Shown: one piece after another, positions 17,296 to 25,649 of the stretch
Layout: every line of letters begins with the position of its first letter
How positions within the stretch are numbered: the stretch's first letter is position 1
Assembly (NCBI GenBank): GCA_910574805.1
Contig: CAJTCV010000003.1
Coordinates: 186,001-250,000, forward strand
Length of the DNA: 64,000 nucleotides
Source: Lachnospiraceae bacterium
GTDB taxonomy: Bacteria; Bacillota; Clostridia; Lachnospirales; Lachnospiraceae
Reading direction: 5' to 3'
Position numbers and translations under genes: made by a program
Notes under the pieces: model-generated
Told to the model about the DNA's origin: nothing
Databases searched by the model: none
Seen by the model: the letters and a program-made list of their open reading frames with translations, nothing else

Positions 17296-18669
17296 ATGGA
17301 TTATTCAAAAATGATGCATGGAGCCACAGAAAAAAGAACAAAAGCAGGGATCATCGGAGCCACCAGAGGATATGGTTATACACTGCTGGCGCAGATTCCC
17401 CATGTGAAGCAGATGGATCTTCGTGCGGTCTGTTCCAGACACCCGGAAGAATGTGCGGCAGTATTAAAAGAGATCGGATACAAAGAAGACCGTATGGTGG
17501 CCTGTGAGACGAGAGAGCAGATTCAGAGCGCCCCGGAGGAAGCGATTCTGATCGTCAGCGACTACCGTCTGGTGATGGAATGCGGGATCACAGCACTGGT
17601 GGAATGCACCGGAAATACGGCTGTCAGTTCAGATGCGGCGCTGTCTGCACTGAGAAGAGGGATCAACGTGTACATGGTGTCCAAGGAGACAGACAGTATA
17701 TGCGGGCCGTATCTGAATCAGGAAGCAGAGAAAAACGGTGCGGTCTATGCCCTGGTGAACGGGGATCAACCCCGGAATCTGGTGGATCTTTACTCCTGGG
17801 CGATGCTGCTGGGACTGGAGATCACAGCAGCCGGCAAGGCCAGCGAGTATGATTTTGTATGGGATCAGGACAGCCAGGAGCTTACATATACGGACGGATC
17901 CGGACGGAAAAAACAGCTTCCAGGGATGCGGGACTGCTGGAGATATAAAGGAAAAGAAACATTAAATGCCCGCCGTGAGCTGCTGGAGGACTATATGGAA
18001 GTCATTTCGGCAGATCTCTGTGAGATGAATCTGGTATCAAATATTACCGGACTGCTGCCGGCGGCGCCCTGTCTGAACTATCCGGTGGCAAAGGTAAGCG
18101 AGCTGGCGGATATCTTTATCCCGGAAGAGGAGGGAGGGATCCTGAAGAAGACAGGGGTTGTGGATGTATTCTGCAATCTGAGAGAAAAAGACGAGGCAAG
18201 CTTCTGCGGGGGAGAATTTATCATCGTCAAATGCGAAAACAGGAAGATGTGGGATCTCTTAAAAGAAAAAGGGCACATTGTCAGCAGAAATGGAAAATAT
18301 GCCTGCATCTATTATCCATATCATTATATGGGGCTTGAGACGCCGGTATCTATTCTTCTGGGGGACCAGATGGGAATAGGGACGCATCCGGAGTGTCGCC
18401 AGGTATCCATACTGACAGGGGCGGCAGACAGAGATCTGCCCCGGGGAACAGTATTTACGGTTCAGGGTCATCACCATGCCATAGACGGACTGACTCCGGA
18501 GCTTCTGGAGAGAAAAGAGGCCGGCCATGCGGCGCCCTTTTATCTGCTGAACGGAGCGGTGCTGAAGCGGGATGTAAAAAAAGGCGCCCTGATCACCCTG
18601 GAGGATGTGGATCTGACCGGTCTGGAAGCATACCGGATGTATGCAGAGGGACTGAAACAGGACATATGA
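17296..18669 (+). CDS. Homoserine-dehydrogenase-like NAD(P)-binding protein with C-terminal SAF domain
   Basis: 457 residues. The N-terminus has a Rossmann motif (AGIIGATRGYGYTLL, about 17-31) and the middle resembles the homoserine dehydrogenase/DRL group; the last 70 or so residues (VTIL-like RGTVFTVQGHHHAIDGL, VLKRDVKKGALITLEDVDL) form a SAF domain. Such proteins are often misnamed flagellar FlgA-like; no flagellar genes are present. It is a likely NAD(P)-dependent oxidoreductase acting on a hydroxy- or amino-acid. It is divergent from otnK-otnC and shares a regulatory region with them, which suggests a common acid-sugar pathway. Confidence 0.7.
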   Translation: MDYSKMMHGATEKRTKAGIIGATRGYGYTLLAQIPHVKQMDLRAVCSRHPEECAAVLKEIGYKEDRMVACETREQIQSAPEEAILIVSDYRLVMECGITALVECTGNTAVSSDAALSALRRGINVYMVSKETDSICGPYLNQEAEKNGAVYALVNGDQPRNLVDLYSWAMLLGLEITAAGKASEYDFVWDQDSQELTYTDGSGRKKQLPGMRDCWRYKGKETLNARRELLEDYMEVISADLCEMNLVSNITGLLPAAPCLNYPVAKVSELADIFIPEEEGGILKKTGVVDVFCNLREKDEASFCGGEFIIVKCENRKMWDLLKEKGHIVSRNGKYACIYYPYHYMGLETPVSILLGDQMGIGTHPECRQVSILTGAADRDLPRGTVFTVQGHHHAIDGLTPELLERKEAGHAAPFYLLNGAVLKRDVKKGALITLEDVDLTGLEAYRMYAEGLKQDI

Positions 18670-18675
18670 CAAACG

Positions 18676-18721
18676 GAAACAAAATGAAACAATAAGATGA
18701 AACGAAATGAAAGATGTTTCA
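18676..18721. promoter_or_regulatory. Candidate enhancer UAS2a upstream of the TRAP operon
   Basis: GAAACAAAATGAAACA (18676-18691) is a GAAAC-N5-GAAAC direct repeat; a second GAAAC-N5-GAAA copy follows, and TGAAA-GATG-TTTCA (18708-18721) is an inverted repeat ending 84 bp before the sigma-54 promoter. The same 16-mer and the same inverted repeat class recur at 31671-31739. Confidence 0.75.
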
Positions 18722-18804
18722 AAATGTCGGCCGTTTTCTGACCGTGCCCCAGGTGCAAAAAAGAAAAAACATGAAAAACAGAAGGTATGGCAGTCATCAG
18801 GGAC

Positions 18805-18821
18805 CTGGCACAGGATTTGCT
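18805..18821 (+). promoter_or_regulatory. Sigma-54 promoter of the TRAP operon
   Basis: CTGGCACAGGATTTGCT: -24 GG at 18807-18808 and -12 GC at 18819-18820. It lies 112 bases upstream of dctM with the UAS2a repeats further upstream. Confidence 0.9.
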
Positions 18822-18882
18822 TTATAACAGGGCATAAGAGAAATATTACGGATATTAAAAATGAGGAAAGGAGGTCATTGCC

Positions 18883-18906
18883 GTGGCAGGGCATGAAAAC
18901 TGCTGA
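18883..18906 (+). CDS. Possible 7-codon leader peptide before dctM
   Basis: A very strong ribosome site, AAAGGAGGTCATTGCC, precedes GTG, which opens only MAGHENC before a stop. A second tiny frame (ATG 18893 to TAG 18919) overlaps it and ends just before the dctM ribosome site GAGAGGTG. This may be a translated leader or chance; the real protein start is at 18933. Confidence 0.25.
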   Translation: MAGHENC

Positions 18907-18932
18907 AACTAAAGTTTAGAGAGGTGACGATT

Positions 18933-20213
18933 ATGGATTTGGTAATATTGATTGGTTCATTCTTTGTTATGCTGTTCGCCGGATTCCCGATCGCATTTGC
19001 CCTTCTGCTGTCTGCGCTGCTCTATATGGTCATGTTCTCCTCGGGAGTCCCGCTGATCATCATCGCGCAGCAGCTTTTAAAGGGTGTGGATTCCTTCACA
19101 CTGCTGGCCATCCCGTTCTTCGTGATCGCGGGCTGTCTGATGCAGAGCGGCGGCATATCCCGGAGAATCGTTGATTTCGCGAAGAAACTGGTGGGCTGGA
19201 TGCCCGGAGGACTGGCAGTCGTGGATATCATTGCAAGTATGATCTTCGCAGCCATGACCGGTGCGGGTGCAGCGACGACTGCGGCTGTAGGCGGTATCAT
19301 GATTCCTTCCATGGAGGAAGAAGGCTATGACGGAGGTTTTGCCAGCGCGATTCAGGCCATGGGAGGTATCTTCGGACCGATCATCCCGCCCAGCACGCTG
19401 ATGGTGCTGTTCGCGGTGGCATCTGGTGAATCTGTGGCGGACATGTTCTTGGGCGGACTGCTGCCGGGCCTGTTCCTTGGACTCCTGCTGATCATCGTGA
19501 TAGTGTTCATGTGTGTCCGCAAAGGATACAGGGGGAGCGGAAAGTTTAATCTGATGGAGGCTGTGAAATCCTTCGGAAGCGCGATCTGGGCGCTGCTCGC
19601 TCCGGTTATTATTCTCGGAGGAATCTATTCAGGAGCGTTTACTCCTACAGAGGCTTCCGCAGCCTGCTGCTTCTACTGCCTGATCGTAGGCCTGTTTATT
19701 TACAGGGAAATGAAGTTCAGGGATCTGTTCCGGATCGTGTACGGCGGCGTAAAAAGTGCGGCCGGTATCATGTTCATCGTGGCGGCTACACAGGTGTTTG
19801 GCTGGGTCATCACCCGTGCGGGCATTCCTCAGAGCATTGCGAAGATGTTTACACAGAACGTCAGCAGCCCTACCGTATTTATGTTCGCGGTATGCCTGAT
19901 CCTGCTGGTGGCAGGGTGTTTCATTGACGCAGTCCCGGCGCTTCTGATCTTCGCACCGATTTTCGTGCCCACTGCGCAGGCTTATAATATTAATCTGGTA
20001 TATTTCGGTGTTATTATGGTCGTTACCCTTTGTATCGGACTTGCGACACCGCCGGTTGGAATCAATCTGTATGTGGCGTCCAGCGTGGGCGGACAGCCGG
20101 TCCACAAGATCATTCCGCATCTGCCGATTCCGCTTCTTACAATTGCCATCGGTACCGTCATGCTGATTATGATCCCTGCCATCACGACATTTTTACCCAT
20201 GATGGCCAAATAA
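18933..20213 (+). CDS. dctM: TRAP transporter large permease (DctM)
   Basis: About 426 residues from ATG 18933 (a GTG at 18924 is in frame but overlaps the ribosome site). It has some twelve hydrophobic segments and the DctM signatures LLAIPFFVIAGCLMQSGGI (about 47-65), SGAAS-like MTGAGAATTAAVGGIMIPSM and FGPIIPPSTLMVLF. It forms the ion-coupled channel of a TRAP uptake system for carboxylates. Unusually it precedes dctP and is separated from dctQ by a hydrolase gene. Confidence 0.95.
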   Translation: MDLVILIGSFFVMLFAGFPIAFALLLSALLYMVMFSSGVPLIIIAQQLLKGVDSFTLLAIPFFVIAGCLMQSGGISRRIVDFAKKLVGWMPGGLAVVDIIASMIFAAMTGAGAATTAAVGGIMIPSMEEEGYDGGFASAIQAMGGIFGPIIPPSTLMVLFAVASGESVADMFLGGLLPGLFLGLLLIIVIVFMCVRKGYRGSGKFNLMEAVKSFGSAIWALLAPVIILGGIYSGAFTPTEASAACCFYCLIVGLFIYREMKFRDLFRIVYGGVKSAAGIMFIVAATQVFGWVITRAGIPQSIAKMFTQNVSSPTVFMFAVCLILLVAGCFIDAVPALLIFAPIFVPTAQAYNINLVYFGVIMVVTLCIGLATPPVGINLYVASSVGGQPVHKIIPHLPIPLLTIAIGTVMLIMIPAITTFLPMMAK

Positions 20214-20255
20214 CAGAACAGGAAAATAAATACATATAAAAGGAGACAGAAAGTT

Positions 20256-21359
20256 ATGAAAAAGAAATTTGTTGCACTTAGTCTTGCCATGGTCATGGCA
20301 GCCACCACAGCGGCATGCGGAGCAGGCGCGAGCAACAATACTCCCGCATCCAGCAGCAACAGCAATGAGACAGAGGCGCCTGCCGAAGAGAATACAGAGC
20401 CGGCTGCTGATACGGAAGTCGCTTCTTCCGACATCGAAGTAACCGGCGACAGCCGTACGCTTTCCCTGTTTGCAGGCTCCATCCCGGAGAACACGCCCAC
20501 CGGCGCGGGCCTGGAGGCTATGGCAGCATATATCAACGCAAATTCCAACGGAACACTGGAGGCGCAGACCTTCTATGATACGGCACTGGGCGATGCAACG
20601 TCCATGGTGCAGGGGCTTCAGCAGGGAACCGTAGATATCGGTATCTCCGGTACCGCATATTTCACCGGCCTGGTTCCGGAAGTCGGTATCTTCGAGCTGC
20701 CGTTCCTGTTCGAGGATCTGGAGACTGCACGTGAGGCTACCTCCGGTCCCGCTGCAGATACGATCAACGAGATGTTCGAGGGCGTAGGGATTATCGGTCT
20801 TTCCTTCTGGGAGAACGGATTCCGCGAGCTGTCCAACAATGTCCGCGCTGTAAAAACACCGGCAGATATGGAAGGCATCAAGATGAGAACGCTTCCGGCT
20901 GATGTACAGAGAGCGACTTGGGAGGCATTTGGCGCGATGACTGCACAGATCGACGCATCCGAGCTGTATACTGCTCTTCAGCAGGGGACAGTCAATGCAC
21001 AGGACAACCCGCTGCATGAGATCGTGTCCCGTAAATTCTACGAGGTACAGCCCTATGTCACTCTGACGGACGCTACCTACACGCCGTTCTATATGGCCAT
21101 GAGCAAGATTACATGGGATGCTCTGTCCGAGTCTCAGCAGGAACTGATCAAAGAAGCGGCAGCAGTGGGACGTCAGGCACAGCTTGACGCTACGGACGCA
21201 GCACAGGCGGAAGCGCTTCAGACCCTGAAGGATAACGGCGTAGAGGTTGAGGAGAATCCGGATAAAGAGGCATTCAAGGAAAAAGCCATGACTACCTGGA
21301 ATCTGCTGACCGACAACACGGAAAAAGGTGCGGAGCTTCTGGAAATGATCCAGAAATAA
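20256..21359 (+). CDS. dctP: TRAP transporter substrate-binding lipoprotein (DctP)
   Basis: 367 residues. The signal peptide ends in a lipobox with cysteine 21 (TAAC), followed by a Ser/Asn/Glu-rich tether (to about residue 60) and a DctP domain. The region MEGIKMRTLPADVQRATWEAFGA contains the conserved arginine that usually binds a substrate carboxylate, and GTVNAQDNPLHEI is the family's NGQENP-like motif. It delivers a carboxylate to DctQM. It starts after AAAGGAGACAG. The substrate is not predictable. Confidence 0.93.
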   Translation: MKKKFVALSLAMVMAATTAACGAGASNNTPASSSNSNETEAPAEENTEPAADTEVASSDIEVTGDSRTLSLFAGSIPENTPTGAGLEAMAAYINANSNGTLEAQTFYDTALGDATSMVQGLQQGTVDIGISGTAYFTGLVPEVGIFELPFLFEDLETAREATSGPAADTINEMFEGVGIIGLSFWENGFRELSNNVRAVKTPADMEGIKMRTLPADVQRATWEAFGAMTAQIDASELYTALQQGTVNAQDNPLHEIVSRKFYEVQPYVTLTDATYTPFYMAMSKITWDALSESQQELIKEAAAVGRQAQLDATDAAQAEALQTLKDNGVEVEENPDKEAFKEKAMTTWNLLTDNTEKGAELLEMIQK

Positions 21360-21384
21360 TCACAGAATCAGATAAGGAGACAAT

Positions 21385-22068
21385 ATGAGGCGGATTGTTG
21401 ATTTGACATTGCCGATTATTGAGGGACATTGGCGCTATGGGTATCATGTCACGCCTGTGAAGACACATGCGAACCATGATCCGTGGCAGAATGTCACCTA
21501 CAATCTGGAATCCCACTGGTTTACGCATATTGATTTCCCGCTGCATTTTGATCCGGAAGGGGAGACTTCGGACGATTATCCCATCGAAGACTGGGCATAT
21601 TCCGACTGTCTGGTACTGGATCTGTCCTGTGCGGGAGACAATACGGCGATCACCGGCGAGATGCTGGAGAAGGCAAATGAGAAATATAAAGACAGACATT
21701 TTGACACCATATTGATCCGTACGGACCGCGGCAGAAAAGTGGACTGGACGACCAGGGAATTCTGGGAGACCTCGCCGTATCTGGACGAGAGCGGCGGAAT
21801 CTGGATCCAGAACTATCATCCGAAGGTGGTGGGATATGATTTCCCCCAGGATTATGAGATCCGGAATATCCCGAAGAAGAAAAAGGGAGATCCCATCCCT
21901 CAGCCGGTGCATGAACACGTGCTCAAACAGGGCAAAATCCTTCAGATCGAATACATGAACAATCTGTGGAAGATCGGTACGGACGTCTGCCGGCTGGTGG
22001 CCCTGCCGCTGAATACGCAGCATGCGGACGGCATGCAGATCCGTGTGATCGCAGTGGTTGAAGAATAA
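21385..22068 (+). CDS. Cyclase-family (kynurenine formamidase/isatin hydrolase-like) metal hydrolase, copy 1
   Basis: 227 residues. The metal-binding motif HxxTHxDxPxH is present as SHWFTHIDFPLHF (about residues 45-57) in place of the classical HxGTHxDxPxH. Members hydrolyse formamides, cyclic amides or lactones using manganese or zinc. It sits between dctP and dctQ, within the TRAP operon, and a second, related copy follows dctQ. This points to imported substrates that carry an amide, lactam or lactone. The two copies are clearly divergent, so they may act on different intermediates. Confidence 0.82.
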   Translation: MRRIVDLTLPIIEGHWRYGYHVTPVKTHANHDPWQNVTYNLESHWFTHIDFPLHFDPEGETSDDYPIEDWAYSDCLVLDLSCAGDNTAITGEMLEKANEKYKDRHFDTILIRTDRGRKVDWTTREFWETSPYLDESGGIWIQNYHPKVVGYDFPQDYEIRNIPKKKKGDPIPQPVHEHVLKQGKILQIEYMNNLWKIGTDVCRLVALPLNTQHADGMQIRVIAVVEE

Positions 22069-22080
22069 GGAGAGTGCAGC

Positions 22081-22581
22081 ATGAAAAATATTTCATCAAA
22101 ATTAGTACCGCTCACGGAACAGATCCTTGGCTGTATCGGCCTGATCATGATCGTGATCGAGACGTATGCGGTATTTGCAAGAAATATCCTTCATACGTCG
22201 ACTCCGTGGGTGGATGAGGCGCTGAAACTGATGTTTGTATGGATTGTGTTCGTGGGAACGGCGCTCTGTTTCCGCACGGACGAACTGATCTCACTGACTC
22301 TGATCGAGGATGATCTGAAAGAGAAGAAGAAATTCTTCCCCTACGGCGTCATGAAACTGATTCAGTATGTGGCGGCAGTGGGGATGAGCATTCTTCTGGT
22401 GGTACAGCTTTTCACCATCATCGGAACGCAGATGAGCACCGGTGAGGCGACCACGGTCATCAAATATCCACTGTGGGTCATGAATCTGGGCGTGCTTCTT
22501 GGAGTCATTCTGATCGTGATCACAGGTATATTTAAAATCATGGATACCTTTCAGTATTTCAAAAAAGAAGCACAGGAGTAG
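22081..22581 (+). CDS. dctQ: TRAP transporter small permease (DctQ)
   Basis: 166 residues with four hydrophobic segments (about 14-33, 48-64, 92-111 and 131-152), the size and topology of DctQ. The WVDEALKLMFVWIVFVGTALCFR segment carries the family WxxE pattern. It partners DctM. Its separation from dctM by dctP and a cyclase gene is atypical, since DctQ and DctM are normally adjacent or fused. Confidence 0.9.
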   Translation: MKNISSKLVPLTEQILGCIGLIMIVIETYAVFARNILHTSTPWVDEALKLMFVWIVFVGTALCFRTDELISLTLIEDDLKEKKKFFPYGVMKLIQYVAAVGMSILLVVQLFTIIGTQMSTGEATTVIKYPLWVMNLGVLLGVILIVITGIFKIMDTFQYFKKEAQE

Positions 22582-22587
22582 TCTGCC

Positions 22588-23265
22588 ATGAAAAAATATA
22601 TTGATCTGACGTTACCCATTGTTCCCCACTGGAGATGTCCCATTGAGATCAAAGAGGTGAAATCTTTTGAAAAAGGCGACGCTGCCAATGTGACCTGGTT
22701 TACGCTTCAGACGCACTGGTATACGCATATCGATGCGCCCGTTCATCAGTTTCCGGGCACAAAGACACTGAATGATTTCCCTCTGGATTACCTGTTTGGG
22801 AAGGCAACGATCCTGGATGTGAGCCATGTGGAGGCGAATCAGCCGATCACGGCAGACATGCTGAAGGAGGCGCTGGGAGATACAGAACCCACGAAGATTC
22901 TTCTTGTGAAGACCTGCTGGGAGGACAGGACCGAATGGCATTCCCATGATTACTGGGACGAAGCTCCGTATATCACAGAGGACGGGGCTGAGTGGCTGGC
23001 GTCTCTGGAACCGCACGTGGTGGGTTTCGATTTCCCCCAGGATTATGATATCCGGAAGCTTCGCTTCGGGGTGCCGGAGAGCCAGTGTTATCTGACGACG
23101 CATCGGAAAATCCTGAAAAAGGATATTATGATGATCGAATATATGAGCAACATGAAGTCTGTAAAAGGAAAGGTGGTTGACTTCGTGGGACTGCCCACCG
23201 CACTTGAGAACGCCAACGGCGCACAGATTCGCTGCGTGGCGATCGAGGACGCGGAAGAAGTGTAA
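22588..23265 (+). CDS. Cyclase-family metal hydrolase, copy 2
   Basis: 225 residues; same family as the gene at 21385, with THWYTHIDAPVHQF (about 48-61) as metal motif and the shared VVGFDFPQDYDIRKL segment near residue 145. It starts six bases after dctQ. Role as for copy 1: hydrolysis of an amide or lactone. Both copies share the otherwise characteristic DFPQDYxIR block, so they probably arose by duplication inside this operon lineage. Confidence 0.82.
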   Translation: MKKYIDLTLPIVPHWRCPIEIKEVKSFEKGDAANVTWFTLQTHWYTHIDAPVHQFPGTKTLNDFPLDYLFGKATILDVSHVEANQPITADMLKEALGDTEPTKILLVKTCWEDRTEWHSHDYWDEAPYITEDGAEWLASLEPHVVGFDFPQDYDIRKLRFGVPESQCYLTTHRKILKKDIMMIEYMSNMKSVKGKVVDFVGLPTALENANGAQIRCVAIEDAEEV

Positions 23266-23273
23266 AAGAAACA

Positions 23274-23331
23274 GCATCTGCCCGAAAGCAGCCCCGGAAG
23301 GATTTTTCCGGGCAGAGCGAAGGGCAGATGC
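23274..23331 (+). other. Two-tier hairpin inside the TRAP operon
   Basis: Outer stem GCATCTGCCC (23274-23283) with GGGCAGATGC (23322-23331) and inner stem CCCGGAA (23293-23299) with TTCCGGG (23306-23312). There is no poly-T after the outer stem, so it more likely serves as an RNA processing or stability element before the PdxA2-like gene than as a terminator. Confidence 0.6.
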
Positions 23332-23355
23332 GGAACTTAAATGGAGGAAAACAAA

Positions 23356-24387
23356 ATGGCAGAAAAACCAGTGATCGGTGTCCTTCTTGGCGATGCAGCG
23401 GGCGTGGGTCCGGAGCTTGTGGCAAAATGTGCGGCAGCAGATTTTTATCAGGAATTCTGCAGACCGGTGGTCATCGGTGATCTGAGAGTACTGAAAAGAG
23501 CGCTGGAAGTGATCGGAGCGTCTGACCGAGTGCAGGTGCAGGTGATCGATGACATTGACGATGCAGACTGGAGCCAGGGGCTTCCGGTGCTGGATCAGAA
23601 GAATCTGGATCCGGCGGAGGTGCCTTTTGCCACCAAGACGGTGGAAAGCGGGAGGGCGTGTCTTGACATGCTGAAGCTGGGCGTGGAATTATGGCAGGCA
23701 GGCAAGATCGGCGGCTATGTATTCGGCCCTCTGAACAAGGCGGGGATGCATGAGGCAGGACTGGATCTGGAGAGCGAGCACCATTATCTGGCGCGCCTGC
23801 TGAATCATACAGAGCCTTTTGGGGAGATCAATGTCACCAACGGCCTCTATACCACCAGAACGACCAGCCACATTCCCATCGCGCAGGTGAGCGCGGATCT
23901 GAAGGAAAATGCCGGTATGAGGATCAAAAGGGCCATCCGTCTTTCCTGTAAGACGCTGACCAGCGCAGGCATCGAGAATCCGAGGATCGGCGTGGCGGCT
24001 TTGAACCCGCACTGCGGAGAGAACGGGGACTGCGGCCGGGAGGAGATTGAGGTGATCGCTCCGGCCATCAAGGATGCCCAGGAAAACGGCATTAACGCGT
24101 CGGGTCCGTTCCCGTCGGATATCGTATTCCACAAGGCGCTGGTGAAGAAAGAATTTGACGGAGTCGTCACCATGTATCACGATCAGGGGCAGATCGCGCT
24201 GAAGCTCATCGGCTTCGAGGGCGGGATCACCGTTGCAGGAGGCTTCGAGATTCCTATTGTGACCTGCGGCCACGGAACTGCCTATGACATTGCAGGAAAA
24301 GGCATCGTGACAACGGCATCTTTTGAAAATGCCGTGAAGCAGTGCTCCCGAATGGCGGCGGTTGCGGCAGGCCAGCCCGGAAATTAA
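23356..24387 (+). CDS. pdxA2: PdxA-family 4-phospho-hydroxyacid dehydrogenase (PdxA2-like)
   Basis: 343 residues from ATG 23356 (GGAGG upstream). PdxA signatures: LGDAAGVGPELVAK (about 9-22), metal histidine region EHHYLARLL, and the C-terminal HDQGQIALKLIGFE and GHGTAYDIAGKG. PdxA itself makes pyridoxal precursors, but PdxA2 paralogues oxidise and decarboxylate D- or L-threonate 4-phosphate made by DUF1537 kinases. A catabolic operon and a DUF1537 kinase 6 kb away favour PdxA2; no pdxJ or other vitamin B6 gene is near. It is the last gene of the TRAP operon. Confidence 0.85.
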   Translation: MAEKPVIGVLLGDAAGVGPELVAKCAAADFYQEFCRPVVIGDLRVLKRALEVIGASDRVQVQVIDDIDDADWSQGLPVLDQKNLDPAEVPFATKTVESGRACLDMLKLGVELWQAGKIGGYVFGPLNKAGMHEAGLDLESEHHYLARLLNHTEPFGEINVTNGLYTTRTTSHIPIAQVSADLKENAGMRIKRAIRLSCKTLTSAGIENPRIGVAALNPHCGENGDCGREEIEVIAPAIKDAQENGINASGPFPSDIVFHKALVKKEFDGVVTMYHDQGQIALKLIGFEGGITVAGGFEIPIVTCGHGTAYDIAGKGIVTTASFENAVKQCSRMAAVAAGQPGN

Positions 24388-24456
24388 ATTTTGAGTCATA
24401 CTATATGGCTAAGTGCTGTGTTTTTTATAAACATATCCTTCTAAGACAAATTTATA

Positions 24457-24494
24457 CGGCAGAAAGGCCTGGAGAGATCCGGGCCTTTTTGCCG
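24457..24494. terminator. Terminator after the TRAP operon
   Basis: CGGCAGAAAGGCC (24457-24469) pairs with GGGCCTTTTTGCCG (24481-24494) with one mismatch, and the T run is part of the stem. It works in principle on both strands. Confidence 0.75.
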
Positions 24495-24604
24495 TACATT
24501 CTGCAATGCACGTGAGATGTACCTGTACTGTTCACTCTTTTCCGGTGCATGCCGGCAGCCTTCCTTTATGATACGGGCCGAGTTCGTCAACGCTTTAACA
24601 AAGT

Positions 24605-24736
24605 TGTAAGATAGGAAATATGCAGATGTATTTTTTTCTCTTATTCTCATAAAAAATCAGGAAAACAGTTCAATTTACAGGGAAATATAAAAAACGACAG
24701 ATAAATTACAAAATCAAACTTTGTACGATAGGAAAT
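24605..24736. repeat. Two near-identical 16-bp direct repeats upstream of the GntP operon (AraC-type site candidate)
   Basis: TTGTAAGATAGGAAAT (24605-24620) and TTGTACGATAGGAAAT (24721-24736) differ at one base and start 116 bp apart, close to eleven helical turns. The promoter-proximal copy would overlap the -35 region of a promoter with a -10 near GATATT (24748-24753). This arrangement is typical of AraC-family activators, and an AraC gene is in the downstream operon. The rest of the 461-bp gap (24388-24848) is AT-rich and shows only the terminator; no -24/-12 sequence was found. Confidence 0.65.
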
Positions 24737-24848
24737 TCCGAAAATGTGATATTGCATGGTTGAAAAAAGAGAAATATTAGATAATGAAGATATCAAAAAC
24801 AAGCTGAATTTGGTGAAAATCACCAAAGCGGCGGAAAGGAAGTGAAAA

Positions 24849-25649
24849 ATGAAAGAGAACAAACTGCGTGATCACCTGAACCGCGATCTGCCTCTTTTGT
24901 CCACCCGGCTCTGGAGCACCCAGCCGTTTTTCTGGGAAGCTGTGGGGGCTACAGGCAATTTCGACTATGTGGAATTTGTGGCAGAGTATGCGCCCTATGA
25001 TTTTACAGATCTGCCCAACATGGTGCGGGCGGCGGAACTGAATGAGATGGGGACCATGATCAAGCTGGACTATCAGGGACGCGGCTTCGTGGCGCAGAAA
25101 GCAGTGCAGGCGGGCTTCCAGAGCATCATGTTCGTGGATCATGTCAATCCGGATCAGGTACGCGAGAGCGTCAGCCTGATCCGGCCGAAGACAGCGGGCA
25201 GCACGGGCAGGTTCGGCTATCCCAACGGCAGATATATTGGAGGACAGTCCCATATCCCGCCACTGGACCACGTGAAACGGCTCAATGACATTGTCCTGTG
25301 CTTCATGATCGAGAAGGAGGAGGCTGTGGCCAATATCAAAGAGATCTGTTCCATTCCGGGTGTGGACATGATCCAGTTCGGACCCAACGATTACTGCATG
25401 AGCAGGGGCTGGAACCGGGCCGACCATGTGGCTGAATTCAGGGAGGCGGAGAGAAAATGCATCGAAACGGCGCTGGCCCACGGAGTGCGCCCCAGATGTG
25501 AGATCGTGTCTCCTGCCGATGCGGAATACTATATCAAGCTTGGAGTCAAGGATTTCTCGCTGGGAGATCAGCTTGCCAAAATGAAGGCATTCTGGAACGG
25601 CGAAGGAAAAGAGATGCGTGATATGGTGAACAGTCTGAAACAGGGGTGA
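24849..25649 (+). CDS. HpcH/HpaI-family class II aldolase
   Basis: 266 residues. The fold is supported by FDYVEFVAEY (about 38-47), the metal-ligand glutamate in MIEKEEAVANI and the conserved GPNDYCMSRGW loop carrying the aspartate ligand (about 178-188). Such enzymes cleave 4-hydroxy-2-oxo acids to pyruvate or hydroxypyruvate plus an aldehyde, with a divalent metal. It is the first gene of the GntP operon, and its coding end overlaps the next start by four bases (GTGA). The aldehyde product could feed the semialdehyde dehydrogenase at the end of the operon. Confidence 0.85.
   Translation: MKENKLRDHLNRDLPLLSTRLWSTQPFFWEAVGATGNFDYVEFVAEYAPYDFTDLPNMVRAAELNEMGTMIKLDYQGRGFVAQKAVQAGFQSIMFVDHVNPDQVRESVSLIRPKTAGSTGRFGYPNGRYIGGQSHIPPLDHVKRLNDIVLCFMIEKEEAVANIKEICSIPGVDMIQFGPNDYCMSRGWNRADHVAEFREAERKCIETALAHGVRPRCEIVSPADAEYYIKLGVKDFSLGDQLAKMKAFWNGEGKEMRDMVNSLKQG

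Noticed and set aside
18707-18919. A 70-codon open frame before dctM
   Set aside because: It contains the sigma-54 promoter and has no ribosome site or similarity.
23356-24387. Vitamin B6 biosynthesis role for the PdxA homologue
   Set aside because: It is in a catabolic TRAP operon under sigma-54, with no pdxJ or serC nearby.
24388-24848. A sixth sigma-54 promoter for the GntP operon
   Set aside because: No GG-N10-GC element with acceptable flanks was found in the gap.
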